A stretch of 64,000 nt of DNA, taken from positions 1-64,000 of the IMG/VR virus record IMGVR_UViG_3300043446_004488; one strand, 5' to 3'. Every line of letters begins with the position of its first letter. Within the stretch, counting starts at the first letter, position 1. The stretch is from a virus. The position numbers and the translations under genes were made by a program. Of the stretch, positions 27,885-36,069 are shown one piece after another. The notes beneath the pieces are model-generated. The model saw only the letters and a list, made by a program, of their open reading frames with translations. It did not search any database and was not told the origin of the DNA.

Positions 27885-28413
27885 AACACTCTTTGAACAA
27901 ATACAAGAAAAGACTGGGGGTAAAAGTAAATCCAGAGAATGGTATAGAAGAGAGTTAGAAAATGCTGCACCAAAAAATATCATCACGGATGAAAGGTCTG
28001 ATGATGTTGGAGATGTGTTTGAACGTGATGAAAACAAAGTCACATCATTTCCAAGATTATACAATCTAATGTACTATGATTATAAAGCAAAGTGGAGAAG
28101 AGATCTTCCTTACTATGACAAACATCCTTTAGTATTTGTTCTAGAAATAGATGGTAAATCATTCTTTGGAGTCAATCTACACTACTATTCTCCAGAAGAA
28201 CGTATGGGAATTGCTATGACACTGGCAGAAGATAGGATTCCAAGGTTTACCAAAGGAGCACATAAATACTTATTATCAGAGGTAAGAAGTCCTTATCTTA
28301 TTTTAGCACAGCAAGAATGGCAAACCATGTGTCTACTACCAGTAGAAGAATTTGTAAGGGACTTGGGTGGGGTAGAAATACCAATTCAATCGCAAAGAGT
28401 GTGGGGTAGATAA
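27874..28413 (+). CDS. Probable DNA end protector gp2-like (179 aa), TTG start
   Basis: Contains MYYDYKAKWRRDLPYYDKHP, then LVFVLEIDGKSFFGVNLHYY, a pattern I associate with phage proteins named gp2 (DNA end protector) though the assignment is tentative. T4 gp2 protects packaged DNA ends from host RecBCD and sits next to gene 4, as here. Translation starts at TTG (27874): no ATG fits, and a strong GGAGG ends six bases before it, inside gp4. The gene ends immediately before the gp48 ATG. Confidence 0.6.
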   Translation: MAYKTLFEQIQEKTGGKSKSREWYRRELENAAPKNIITDERSDDVGDVFERDENKVTSFPRLYNLMYYDYKAKWRRDLPYYDKHPLVFVLEIDGKSFFGVNLHYYSPEERMGIAMTLAEDRIPRFTKGAHKYLLSEVRSPYLILAQQEWQTMCLLPVEEFVRDLGGVEIPIQSQRVWGR

Positions 28414-29745
28414 ATGGCAACACCAAACACTGATCCAAGTGCTGCTCAATATACTCCAGGACCAAACGGAAGTTCATCTACTGGAGGAGAAACTCAAATT
28501 TCTTCTGATGCTATTCCAACCAGCGAATCTTTATATCAAGAAGATAACAATTATGGAAATCTTTATTACCCAGAAGATATTGGAAAAACTCCAAATCAAG
28601 ATTATGTTTATATAACTCAATATAGATATAAAAGTCCAGATTTTCTCAGTGTAGGAGGAAATAATGGAGATATTAATAAAATTTTAAGTGGTTATTTATC
28701 AACATTTCAAGACATTGCATACACAGATGTTTTAGGATCTGTCACTTTGCCCATGGTCAACAATTTAACTGAAACAAATCAAACTGGATGGGGGTCTGAT
28801 AATTTATCTTCTATTGCTGCTGCATTAATGACTGGTGGTGCTGAAGCAGTTGCAAAAGCAGGAGGAGGAGATATTATTGGATCTGCTGGAGAATTAATAG
28901 GAACTCTTAAAGATACACTTACAAACACTGGAGTAGAAGGAAGAACAAAAACATATTTAACTACAAGAGCTGCTGCAAGTGTAATTCAAAAAATAGGAAT
29001 TCAAATTAATCCTGAGTCATACATTACAAGAGCAACTGGAACAATTCCAAATCCAAACTTAGAACTTTTATTTAATGGACCAAAATTAAGATCATTTGAA
29101 ATGGCATTCAAACTAACTCCAAGAAGTTCTAAAGAAGCATTCCAAATAAGAAAAATTATTAAATTTTTTAAAAAAGGAATGTCTCCAAGAAGAAGTTTGC
29201 AGTCAGAGCAATCCTTTTTCTTAGGAACTCCAAATGTTTTTAAAGTTCAATTTAAGTCTGCAGAAAATAACCTTGGAAGTTTAGTTGAATATAAAACTTG
29301 TGCATTAGTAACTTGCCAAGTTAATTATACTCCTGATGGATTTTATGCAGCTTATATTGATCCAAATACAGGATCTCAACCAATTGCAGTTACCCTTCAA
29401 TTAGGATTTGCTGAACTTACTCCAGTATATAATGATCAATATAATTTAAATTCTGACACTGTTGGTCCAGATAGAGGAACATCCAAGAATCCTGGATTTG
29501 AAGCATTCCAGTATGAAATACCTGAAAGATCAACAACAACACCACCTACATCTACTGAGGCTGTTTCAGGAAATCCATCACTCAATCAAAGATCAGGAAG
29601 AGCACCAGTTCTTGGTGGAGAAGGAACTGCAAGAAGAGCTGGAGAACAAGGAGTATATTCTGAATGGAACGAAAAGTTTTTAAGAAGAGAAACTACATTA
29701 ACTTTCCAACAATATAAACAACGTTTTTATCCAAATTTACCATAA
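28414..29745 (+). CDS. 48: Baseplate tail-tube cap gp48-like (443 aa)
   Basis: Predicted homologue of T4 gp48, which caps the baseplate and starts the tail tube with gp54. Residues about 195-380 show tube-type strands: INPESYITRATGTIPNPNLEL, then MAFKLTPRSSKEAFQIRKII and VNYTPDGFYAAYIDPNTGSQ. The N-terminal about 60 residues are low-complexity and the middle is Ala/Gly-rich. It directly follows the gp2-like gene and precedes gp53 by 3 bases. Confidence 0.78.
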   Translation: MATPNTDPSAAQYTPGPNGSSSTGGETQISSDAIPTSESLYQEDNNYGNLYYPEDIGKTPNQDYVYITQYRYKSPDFLSVGGNNGDINKILSGYLSTFQDIAYTDVLGSVTLPMVNNLTETNQTGWGSDNLSSIAAALMTGGAEAVAKAGGGDIIGSAGELIGTLKDTLTNTGVEGRTKTYLTTRAAASVIQKIGIQINPESYITRATGTIPNPNLELLFNGPKLRSFEMAFKLTPRSSKEAFQIRKIIKFFKKGMSPRRSLQSEQSFFLGTPNVFKVQFKSAENNLGSLVEYKTCALVTCQVNYTPDGFYAAYIDPNTGSQPIAVTLQLGFAELTPVYNDQYNLNSDTVGPDRGTSKNPGFEAFQYEIPERSTTTPPTSTEAVSGNPSLNQRSGRAPVLGGEGTARRAGEQGVYSEWNEKFLRRETTLTFQQYKQRFYPNLP

Positions 29746-29748
29746 GAA

Positions 29749-30411
29749 ATGACATATTTCAGAGAAGTATCGGACTTACTTTATCAGTCCCAACAACCAA
29801 ACAGAAACTCTTCATATGATTATGCAAGAGTCAAAAATCTCTTTAGAAGAGCAAAAATTCGTGATGACTTCTTTCAAAATGCCACCGTCTTTACAAAATA
29901 CAAAATCATTGGAGAAGAACGTCCTGAACAAGTAGCAGAAAAACTTTATGGAAGTCCTACTTATGATTGGGTAGTTCTTATCTCAAATAACATTCTAAAT
30001 GTAAGAACTGAATGGCCACTGTCTGATTCAGAGTTCTCAACATACTTAGAAAGAAAATATACAGAAGCAGAACTTACATCTCCACATCACTATGAAACTA
30101 CTGCAGTAATTGATTCAAGAGGGAAACTCATCATTCCTGCAGGTAAAATTGTAGATTCTGATTTCTCAATTACATATACTGACGACTTATCTGGACTTAC
30201 CCTCACAGAGAATCCAGTCAAACTTGTAAGTATATATGAATATGAGATTGCACAGAATGATAAGAAAAGAAATATCTATGTTCTTCGTCAAAGATTCTTA
30301 CAAACTGCAATTGATGATATGAGAAGAATTATGTCTTATGGATTCTCTTCACAATATGTAGATGATAATACTAAAAAGGGAGAGAACTTAAGAGTTCTCT
30401 CCCCAAGATAA
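29749..30411 (+). CDS. 53: Baseplate wedge protein gp53-like (220 aa)
   Basis: Matches the T4 gp53 baseplate wedge family: TYFREVSDLLYQSQ, VKNLFRRAKIRDDF, KIIGEERPEQVAEKLYGSPTY and WVVLISNNILN. T4 gp53 links wedges around the hub. The ratio of basic to acidic residues is as in the family and the length is close to T4's 196. Its last codons (KKGENLRVLSPR) overlap an 11-bp hairpin that probably ends gp32 transcription from the other strand. Confidence 0.88.
   Translation: MTYFREVSDLLYQSQQPNRNSSYDYARVKNLFRRAKIRDDFFQNATVFTKYKIIGEERPEQVAEKLYGSPTYDWVVLISNNILNVRTEWPLSDSEFSTYLERKYTEAELTSPHHYETTAVIDSRGKLIIPAGKIVDSDFSITYTDDLSGLTLTENPVKLVSIYEYEIAQNDKKRNIYVLRQRFLQTAIDDMRRIMSYGFSSQYVDDNTKKGENLRVLSPR
30372..30403 (-). 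terminator. gp32 terminator inside the end of gp53
   Basis: GGGAGAGAACT pairs perfectly with AGTTCTCTCCC across a 4-base loop (30378-30403). On the minus strand the stem is followed by TTTTT, a classic intrinsic terminator. It starts just past the gp32 stop codon (30412), yet lies wholly within the gp53 coding sequence. Confidence 0.75.
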
Positions 30412-31329
30412 TCATTCCTCAGCTAGCCTCTGGAAATAACTCAGAGTATCATCTTCTTCTTCAAAAGATGCAGAACGACTTTGTGATGGAGTTCCACCAG
30501 ACTTTCCCTGCACAACCTCCTCTACAGTAGGAGAAGGTCCACGATCATCGTCCTCGTCTTCAAAGGATTCATCTACAGGTTTGGATACTTTTTGACCAAG
30601 AACAGATTTCAGACGAGTAGAAAGTTGTTCATAGGTTTTCATCTTCTCTGGATCAGTAAATTCTACAAGAGAATAAGTTTTCTTCCAGACAGATTCCATA
30701 GCATCATCATCATCAAAGAGTGGTGCCTGATCACCAAACTCTGATTTATCATAGTTCCAATAACCATCCTTCTTGGTAATCTTCAGTTTGAAGTTTGCAC
30801 CTTGCCAGAAGTCAAAAGGATTGATTGGAGTTTCGTCATCAAACTCAGGTTGCATAGCAGCCATAATCTTATCAAAGATTTTCTTACCATACTTGTAAAG
30901 AAAAACTTTTCCTTCATTTTCTGGATGTGCTTTGTCCTGAACAACATAGATATTGGAATAGTAAGACAATTTGCGCTTACGATCACGAACAATATCTTGA
31001 TTTGCTTTACTGCCAGTATTCCAAAGTTCACGATTTGCTTCGCAAACTGGGCAGTTCTGATTGATGGTAGTCAGACAGTTATCAATAAACCATCCACCAG
31101 TACCTTGAAAGGCGTGGGTATAGACTTTTGCCCAAGGAAGATCTTCCCCCTGTGGTGCAGACAGAAAACGAATTACTGCAAATCCATTTCCTGATTTATC
31201 TACTTCTGGTTTCCAGAAACGATCATCTGTAGATCCACTAGATGATGAATTCATTTTCTCTACTTCTTGAACAAGTTTAGAAGTCAGAGAACCCAGAGTA
31301 GATTTCTTTTTAAGTTCAGTAAACGACAT
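30412..31329 (-). CDS. 32: Single-stranded DNA binding protein gp32
   Basis: T4 gp32 homologue (305 aa; T4 has 301). It binds ssDNA in replication, repair and recombination. The zinc ligands are visible as H72-x12-C85-x7-C93-x2-C96. The N-terminal basic LAST-like start, core and acidic C-terminal tail (EDEDDDRG to DDTLSYFQRLAEE), which contacts partner proteins, are all present. It has its own sigma70-type promoter (31378-31406) and its own terminator (30372-30403). gp59, its partner for helicase loading, is just upstream. Confidence 0.93.
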   Translation of the reverse strand: MSFTELKKKSTLGSLTSKLVQEVEKMNSSSSGSTDDRFWKPEVDKSGNGFAVIRFLSAPQGEDLPWAKVYTHAFQGTGGWFIDNCLTTINQNCPVCEANRELWNTGSKANQDIVRDRKRKLSYYSNIYVVQDKAHPENEGKVFLYKYGKKIFDKIMAAMQPEFDDETPINPFDFWQGANFKLKITKKDGYWNYDKSEFGDQAPLFDDDDAMESVWKKTYSLVEFTDPEKMKTYEQLSTRLKSVLGQKVSKPVDESFEDEDDDRGPSPTVEEVVQGKSGGTPSQSRSASFEEEDDTLSYFQRLAEE

Positions 31330-31377
31330 TGGATTACCTCGGATTGATTGGATTAATTGGATTGTTTATCCACAGAT

Positions 31378-31406
31378 ATCATAACAAAGCGAAGGTTATC
31401 TGTCAA
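31378..31406 (-). promoter_or_regulatory. Sigma70-type promoter of gp32 (TTGACA-N17-TATGAT)
   Basis: On the minus strand TTGACA (31406-31401) and TATGAT (31383-31378) are separated by exactly 17 bases. The -35 box lies in the loop of a hairpin made by GCGGAGGTT and AACCTTCGC, which is followed by TTTG and may end the upstream transcript. Confidence 0.8.
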
Positions 31407-31731
31407 CCTCCGCTTCCCTTTTAATTTTCTTAATGACATTCTGCATATTATCAAACAACTTATTCATGTCTGATGGATCTCCATATCCCAAAAGTCTTGA
31501 TGACTCTATAATTCTTTCCTTCATTTCAATTGCCTTAGGATCATCAGAAAGAGTCAATCTTGTATACAATATCTTTTGCTTCTCTAACAAATCAGACAGA
31601 AGATTTACATGTTCCATCTTCTCATCCTTAGACATAATAGGGAATCTCAATACGCTTCTTGTCAATTCCCTTTGAAGTCTTTCAATAGTCTTCATTTCAT
31701 TCTGAACAATCTCTGAATCAAAGAAATCCAT
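31396..31731 (-). CDS. DUF1825-like small protein (111 aa)
   Basis: Begins MDFFDSEIVQNEMK, close to cyanobacterial DUF1825 proteins (FFDSEIVQxE), and continues as a helical domain with LLSDLLEKQKILYTRLTLSD. Related cyanophage proteins are sometimes annotated as the late-transcription factor gp33, but the 85-residue gene at 32320 fits gp33 better. It sits between gp32 and gp59 with 1-base spacing to the latter. Function unknown; a transcription-related role is possible because of the position. Confidence 0.7.
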   Translation of the reverse strand: MDFFDSEIVQNEMKTIERLQRELTRSVLRFPIMSKDEKMEHVNLLSDLLEKQKILYTRLTLSDDPKAIEMKERIIESSRLLGYGDPSDMNKLFDNMQNVIKKIKREAEVDR

Positions 31732-31732
31732 A

Positions 31733-32323
31733 TTACCTCTCTACAATACTCTTTAGAACTTTTTTATAGCTCTTTACATCAGTATTTAGAAATGGTGAAT
31801 ACTTTTGTATCTTTAAAGACACTATCTCCCATACTGGATCTAAAAGTTGTTGGTCAAATTTATTCCTGAAGAGGAAAATTTTATTCCAAATAGTAAATGT
31901 TTCTATACAAATATTTCCACTCAGGAATTTTTTAAGAATGATTGGATGTTGCCTTGAGGCATCAAGAATTTCCTCCAGGTTGCCTTCAGACAACAAACTT
32001 TCAGATTCCTGTTTGAAGATATACATCAAACTCTGTTGTCTTTTCATCCATTCTTTATAACAACTCTCACCTTCTCTAATCAGTTGACCAATCCAAACTG
32101 CTTGTGGATTATCTAAAGCAACAAAGTTTGAGAGAAAAAAATCTTTTACCTCATCATCATTCTTCTGTCTACTGATTCTTTCAAACCAATACTTATCTTT
32201 GCGTTTATTGAATGATTCTACTGATGCTCTTGACTTACCTGCATATTTGAAGTAATCATACTTTGGTTTACTGAAATGATTTTTGAGTGCCAGATAAATT
32301 TTATAGGCATCAAAAGGTGTCAT
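31733..32323 (-). CDS. 59: DNA helicase loader gp59
   Basis: T4 gp59 homologue (196 aa; T4 has 217), which loads the gp41 helicase on gp32-coated forks. Recognised by MTPFDAYKIYLALKNHFS at the N-terminus and KYDYFKYAGKSRASVESFNK. The order gp32, gp59, gp33 matches T4. It overlaps the gp33-like gene by 4 bases. Confidence 0.85.
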   Translation of the reverse strand: MTPFDAYKIYLALKNHFSKPKYDYFKYAGKSRASVESFNKRKDKYWFERISRQKNDDEVKDFFLSNFVALDNPQAVWIGQLIREGESCYKEWMKRQQSLMYIFKQESESLLSEGNLEEILDASRQHPIILKKFLSGNICIETFTIWNKIFLFRNKFDQQLLDPVWEIVSLKIQKYSPFLNTDVKSYKKVLKSIVER

Positions 32324-32577
32324 ATTAAAAGTTTAGCTCTAGATGTTCTTTTTAAAAAATTTAAATTAATGGCATCACACTTAAGCTTTTCTTTCAGTGG
32401 TTTGCTAATCAGCTTACTTACAGAATCAACCTCTAAGTTATTTTGTTCGCAGTAAAAAACTATTGCATCTATGTAATTCATATCATCATTAGTTTTCACA
32501 ATCTCTTCAATAATTTGTGCAAACTTTGATGGGCATAAGAACTTTAATTCTAATGCATCTTTTAATTTATCTTCCAT
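32320..32577 (-). CDS. 33: Late-transcription coactivator gp33-like (85 aa)
   Basis: Residues about 20-75 (IIEEIVKTNDDMNYIDAIVF, then YCEQNNLEVDSVSKLISKPL and EKLKCDAINLNFL) line up with the C-terminal half of T4 gp33, which bridges the late sigma factor and the RNA polymerase beta flap. Size and position after gp59 agree. It would act on the ATAAATA/CTAAATA boxes seen across this window, with the late sigma encoded elsewhere. It overlaps the nuclease gene by 11 bases. Confidence 0.75.
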   Translation of the reverse strand: MEDKLKDALELKFLCPSKFAQIIEEIVKTNDDMNYIDAIVFYCEQNNLEVDSVSKLISKPLKEKLKCDAINLNFLKRTSRAKLLI

Positions 32578-33247
32578 ATTCTTTTAATTTTGATTGAATA
32601 AACTCTTTAATGTATCCATTAAGTAACTTAATATACTTCATTTTATCATACTCTTCATACACAACGCAATCCCCATCTTCACATGCCATTAAGATAACTA
32701 ACTTTTTGACTGGAATATCTGTTATCTCATAGAACATACAAGCATAAGCAGCACACTGAACAAAGTAATGTTCAATCCACTCTTTTGGTTTTGGTTTCTT
32801 TGATGTCTTAAAGTCTATGACTGCAAGTTCACCATTATATTCTGCAATACAATCTACAGTTCCTGCAATACCTAACTGTTTGCTATAAAGAGAACTTTCA
32901 AGAGCATAGATATTATTTATATTTTTTAACTCTTTTTTGAGATTTTTAAATAAGAAATATGAAAGGGGTTGAGTTTGTGGAAGAGTTTCAGCATTATTTA
33001 AATGTCCCTCAACCAAAGTGTGCAAATCAGTTCCACGACTTGTTGCCTGTCTGTTAACTCTATTTGCTTCTTCTTCACCTACCTTTTTTCTCCATTCTTC
33101 AAAGATATGTCTATTGTGAAAACTGGTGACTGATGTAATAGAAACTAACCTGGAGAGTTTGTCTTCCCCAGGCAGTCTGTAATATCTTACTCCATCAATT
33201 TCTTCCCTTTCAAGTTTGGGAAGATTCATATCAATATGATTGAACAT
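32567..33247 (-). CDS. PD-(D/E)XK nuclease-superfamily protein (226 aa)
   Basis: Matches RecB/MGME1-like exonucleases. The core is IAGTVDCIAEYNGELAVIDFKTSK, with D, DxK-type catalytic residues, followed by the helix WIEHYFVQCAAYACMFYE (Q motif). A probable role is processing DNA ends in replication or recombination. It overlaps phoH by 1 base and gp33 by 11. T4 itself has no close equivalent at this position. Confidence 0.8.
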   Translation of the reverse strand: MFNHIDMNLPKLEREEIDGVRYYRLPGEDKLSRLVSITSVTSFHNRHIFEEWRKKVGEEEANRVNRQATSRGTDLHTLVEGHLNNAETLPQTQPLSYFLFKNLKKELKNINNIYALESSLYSKQLGIAGTVDCIAEYNGELAVIDFKTSKKPKPKEWIEHYFVQCAAYACMFYEITDIPVKKLVILMACEDGDCVVYEEYDKMKYIKLLNGYIKEFIQSKLKEYGR

Positions 33248-34008
33248 TAAAATCCTGCTGCCATTTTATTTACAATATAAGATTTGACAAGTCCTGAACG
33301 AACAATATCTTCAACACCAAATTCAACACACTCAAACTCTGGCATTCTCTGAATGATTTTCATAAAATCAAGAATACCATTTCTTTCATTAGACTTAGTA
33401 AGGTCTGTTTGAGTAGCATCACCACAGAACATAATCTTAGAGTTGTCACCAACTCTTGTAATTATACTATCAAGTTCATGGAAATTCAAGTTCTGGCATT
33501 CATCCACAATAATAATAGAGTTGTCTAAAGTTGTACCTCTGATAAAAGATGTACTCCAAAACTTAATTGTTTCTTGTGTCTTCAGATTTCCATAGAGCAT
33601 TTCAAAATCTGAATCACTAGGAAGTTCAAACATATACTTTACCATATTCTTATATGGAATCTGATAAAGTGATGACTTGTCTTCATGGTCTCCAGGAAGA
33701 AATCCAATCTCTCTTGTGGCAACAAGTGACCTGACAATTACAATCTTATCATAAGGAGTTAGTTCATCAAGAACATCCTTGAGTGCCAGATACAAAGCAC
33801 AGAATGTTTTTCCTGTACCAGCACAACCATAAACAAAAAGGTGCTTATTCAAATCATAAGCATCAAAAAGAACTGTTTGATTTTTAGTTAATGGTTGAAT
33901 ATCAACTAAACTTTCTGAACTAATTGGTTTCCTTTTTTTTCTATTTCTTGCTGTAGTACCAATTCCAATAGGAGAATCTCCTGAGTTTCTTCTTCTGTTT
34001 CTTGCCAT
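33247..34008 (-). CDS. phoH: PhoH-like ATPase
   Basis: PhoH-family P-loop ATPase: Walker A GCAGTGKT at residues 61-68, Walker B IIIVDECQN near 165-173 and sensor FCGDATQTDL. The first 30 residues are basic. PhoH is induced by phosphate starvation in E. coli and is common in marine phages, but the function in phage is not settled. Recent work suggests RNA helicase or RNase roles for PhoH proteins. It is cotranscribed with the nuclease and the 80-residue gene (1-base overlaps). Confidence 0.9.
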   Translation of the reverse strand: MARNRRRNSGDSPIGIGTTARNRKKRKPISSESLVDIQPLTKNQTVLFDAYDLNKHLFVYGCAGTGKTFCALYLALKDVLDELTPYDKIVIVRSLVATREIGFLPGDHEDKSSLYQIPYKNMVKYMFELPSDSDFEMLYGNLKTQETIKFWSTSFIRGTTLDNSIIIVDECQNLNFHELDSIITRVGDNSKIMFCGDATQTDLTKSNERNGILDFMKIIQRMPEFECVEFGVEDIVRSGLVKSYIVNKMAAGF

Positions 34009-34250
34009 TAGATTTTCTTTACTCGTGAACCAGGGGCTTTACTTGCTTTTTCAAGAACATCATTCCATCCAGGTTTTTTGCTGATTAGTTTATCACGCCA
34101 ATCACCAACTTCCCCTGGAGTTGCACATCCTTCAGACCAATCCCTTTTCCATTCAGGATTGTCTTTATACCACTGAGTGATATCATGAACACTCATTTCA
34201 ATCACTTTCTTTTCGCCAGTTTCTACATGAACAATAGGATAAATTGCCAT
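34008..34250 (-). CDS. Conserved small phage protein (80 aa)
   Basis: The start (MAIYPIVHVETGEKKVIEMS, then VHDITQWYKDNPEW) resembles FmdB-like small proteins that phages carry, but without zinc cysteines; one Cys is present. The C-terminal half is GW and KAP-rich (GEVGDWRDKLISKKPGWNDV). It is translationally coupled to phoH. No function can be assigned; the motif is familiar from cyanophage genomes. Confidence 0.7.
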   Translation of the reverse strand: MAIYPIVHVETGEKKVIEMSVHDITQWYKDNPEWKRDWSEGCATPGEVGDWRDKLISKKPGWNDVLEKASKAPGSRVKKI

Positions 34251-34274
34251 AAGTTAAAAATCAATATGTATTAT

Positions 34275-34910
34275 TTAGACCCATTCAAGAGCTTCTGAGA
34301 CTGAAGGGAACTGCTCTACAAACACTTTCTTACATTCCAAAGCAATGTCCATATGCTCTTTTTGAGTTCCATTAGCAGACCTAAGATTAATATAATGAAT
34401 CCAACTTCTACAAGAACCTGTCATATAAATTCTTGTTGGAGTTGCTAAAGGAAGAACAAATCTTGCACACTCTTTTGCTACACCTGCTTCCAACATTCTT
34501 TTATAAAGATTATTTGCTTGTGTAAAATGTTCTGCAATTTCTGTTTGAAACTTAAGTTTTACATAATCTCCCAAATCATCTGTAGAATTTTGACGATTTT
34601 TTGTATCTTGTTTACGTAAGTCTGGGATAGGAATTTTCTCAGTCAGCAAGCTAGTATCAGCATATCTTTGAGAAAACTCTTGAAATGTAAAAGATCTGTG
34701 CCTGAGAATCTGAGCAGCAATTCCTCTTGTAGTTTCAATTTCAAGACTCATAGAAGACTGTTCAAACACAGACCAATGGTTGTGCTTAATGCAATAACGA
34801 AGAAGTCCTGCATAGTTTTCATTATCCTGGTTAGAAGGATTAGAAACCCTGGCAATATATGCCATAGTCCTTTCTGCATCTGGAGTAACGCTAATAAGTC
34901 TGACAGTCAT
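34275..34910 (-). CDS. thyX: Flavin-dependent thymidylate synthase ThyX
   Basis: ThyX makes dTMP from dUMP using FAD and methylene-tetrahydrofolate. The signature RHR-x7-S is at residues 70-80 (RHRSFTFQEFSQRY), and Arg/Tyr substrate residues follow (QRYAD, then CRSWIHYINLRSANGTQKEH). Length 211 fits phage and cyanobacterial forms. It supplies dTTP for phage replication. Its ATG overlaps the stop of the 54-residue gene (ATGA). Confidence 0.95.
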   Translation of the reverse strand: MTVRLISVTPDAERTMAYIARVSNPSNQDNENYAGLLRYCIKHNHWSVFEQSSMSLEIETTRGIAAQILRHRSFTFQEFSQRYADTSLLTEKIPIPDLRKQDTKNRQNSTDDLGDYVKLKFQTEIAEHFTQANNLYKRMLEAGVAKECARFVLPLATPTRIYMTGSCRSWIHYINLRSANGTQKEHMDIALECKKVFVEQFPSVSEALEWV

Positions 34911-35071
34911 TTTTTACCAAATCCTTTGTAATCTCTATGTTCTAATCTTTTAAGTTCACTTTCAATCACATCAAGTTGATGCTTCATATAATTTAATTCT
35001 TTTTCAGTATAAATTGAAGATTGTTCTTCTGTAATCCTTTTCAGATACTTTACCATTTTTTTAAGTTTCAT
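34907..35071 (-). CDS. Small helical protein (54 aa)
   Basis: MKLKKMVKYL to HRDYKGFGKK. It is basic and nearly all helical with a Leu/Ile heptad pattern (residues about 20-45), so a short coiled coil is likely. It is coupled to thyX by an ATGA overlap and to the upstream 51-residue gene by TGATG. No function is known. Confidence 0.6.
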   Translation of the reverse strand: MKLKKMVKYLKRITEEQSSIYTEKELNYMKHQLDVIESELKRLEHRDYKGFGKK

Positions 35072-35226
35072 CAACTAAAAACCTCATCATAATCTTCAGT
35101 AAAAGGAGTCACCATAGAATCTTCATCCATTGAAATTTGCATAGGAGGTTCTTCTATTTCGTGCTTTAAAGATTGGACTAGAAGTTCCATGTTTCTAACA
35201 ATCATTCTAACTTTTTCTTTATCCAT
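35071..35226 (-). CDS. Small acidic protein (51 aa)
   Basis: MDKEKVRMIV to EDYDEVFS. An N-terminal helix (residues 2-25) is followed by an acidic, probably disordered tail. It is the first gene of a small unit ending with thyX, placed just after a terminator (35257-35286). No function is recognised. Start ATG at 35226; there is no strong Shine-Dalgarno sequence. Confidence 0.55.
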   Translation of the reverse strand: MDKEKVRMIVRNMELLVQSLKHEIEEPPMQISMDEDSMVTPFTEDYDEVFS

Positions 35227-35256
35227 TTAATTTATTATTATCCTCCAAATTTTACA

Positions 35257-35286
35257 CAAAAAAAGAGGGGAAGTCAATTCCCCTCC
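35257..35286 (-). terminator. Intrinsic terminator after the 34-aa gene
   Basis: GAGGGGAA and TTCCCCTC form an 8-bp stem with a 5-base loop. On the minus strand it is followed by TTTTTTT. It ends the small transcript that carries the 34-residue gene. Confidence 0.8.
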
Positions 35287-35290
35287 TTAA

Positions 35291-35395
35291 TTATACAACT
35301 TGATATTTGGCTTTTGCCATATTCACTTGGGCATTGTGAAGTTTAGATTCTTTCTTTGCTTTATTTTTTAAATATTGAATAAAAGTAATTTTCAT
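35291..35395 (-). CDS. Small basic protein with strong RBS (34 aa)
   Basis: MKITFIQYLK to AKAKYQVV. Very basic and helical. AGGAG lies 7 bases before the ATG, one of the best Shine-Dalgarno sequences in the region, and a strong terminator follows 5 bases after the stop. These support a real, separately expressed gene. No family is recognised. Confidence 0.65.
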   Translation of the reverse strand: MKITFIQYLKNKAKKESKLHNAQVNMAKAKYQVV

Positions 35396-35451
35396 AGGTC
35401 TGCTCCTTTACTTAAGTGTAATGGTGCGTTCCTTCGGATTTCCTACTTCCG

Positions 35452-35519
35452 TTTGCTATTTGCAGATAGCAAATGAACGTGTTTTATGTATACAAGTAAT
35501 TTTGTATCTTTTGATACAA
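35452..35519 (-). ncRNA. Structured leader with two hairpins upstream of the 34-aa gene
   Basis: Two perfect stems lie in the leader. One is TTTGCTAT with ATAGCAAA (35452-35473, 6-base loop); the other is TTGTATC with GATACAA (35502-35519, TTTT loop). Neither is followed by a T-run on the minus strand, so they are probably RNA structures rather than terminators. Whether this is a leader or a small RNA is open. Confidence 0.35.
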
Positions 35520-35521
35520 TT

Positions 35522-35719
35522 TTATTCAATCTCCCAACACCTTTCAAATTTTCCCCTCAACTCATTGAGCTTCATTTCTTCAGAGTATGTTAAAAGGTGT
35601 TGGTTTATTTCTTGCTCTTGCTCAGTAAATTCCAATCTATACTTATGTTTAATAATAAAGAGTTTTTCCATATCATCCAAGAATGTTGTTGGTTGATCCA
35701 AAAACTCTTCGTAGGTCAT
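35522..35719 (-). CDS. Small phage protein (65 aa)
   Basis: MTYEEFLDQPTTFLDDMEKL to KFERCWEIE. Acidic, helical, with many Glu/Lys; no known motif. It overlaps the 106-residue gene upstream by 1 base. It is in the middle of a run of short genes typical of cyanophage genomes. Function unknown. Confidence 0.6.
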   Translation of the reverse strand: MTYEEFLDQPTTFLDDMEKLFIIKHKYRLEFTEQEQEINQHLLTYSEEMKLNELRGKFERCWEIE

Positions 35720-36039
35720 TAATCTCTTTGCCTCCAGTCATCTGGTTTATCTTCACAAAACCATTCTACTATATCATCTGGACCATCAAATCTTCCTCTA
35801 CCAAATCTTTCATGTCCCAGTCCACCAATATCAAGTTGATTCAAAAAATCATCTAAATCTCCTTCCTGCATATCAGGGTTCTCTGCACGTCTTCTTGCCT
35901 GCCTCAAGATTGTAGCAGCAGAACGATTTGCCTTTGCTAACTTCTCTGCCCAAATCATATCTTCTAGACTCACCTCTTGATGTTGTGCAATCTTCTCACA
36001 GATTGCTTCAAGACGAAGACGATATTGGGTTGATAGCAT
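35719..36039 (-). CDS. Conserved cyanophage-type protein (106 aa)
   Basis: MLSTQYRLRLEAICEKIAQH to KPDDWRQRD. Residues 1-55 are helical with many Ala, Arg and Gln; residues 60-105 are acidic and Gly-rich (DIGGLGHERFGRGRFDGPDD). I recognise the pattern from cyanophage genomes but know no function. AAGGAG stands 6 bases before the ATG. It is coupled to the 65-residue gene. Confidence 0.65.
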   Translation of the reverse strand: MLSTQYRLRLEAICEKIAQHQEVSLEDMIWAEKLAKANRSAATILRQARRRAENPDMQEGDLDDFLNQLDIGGLGHERFGRGRFDGPDDIVEWFCEDKPDDWRQRD

Positions 36040-36069
36040 AAGAATCTCCTTTTATTTACATATTTAGTG

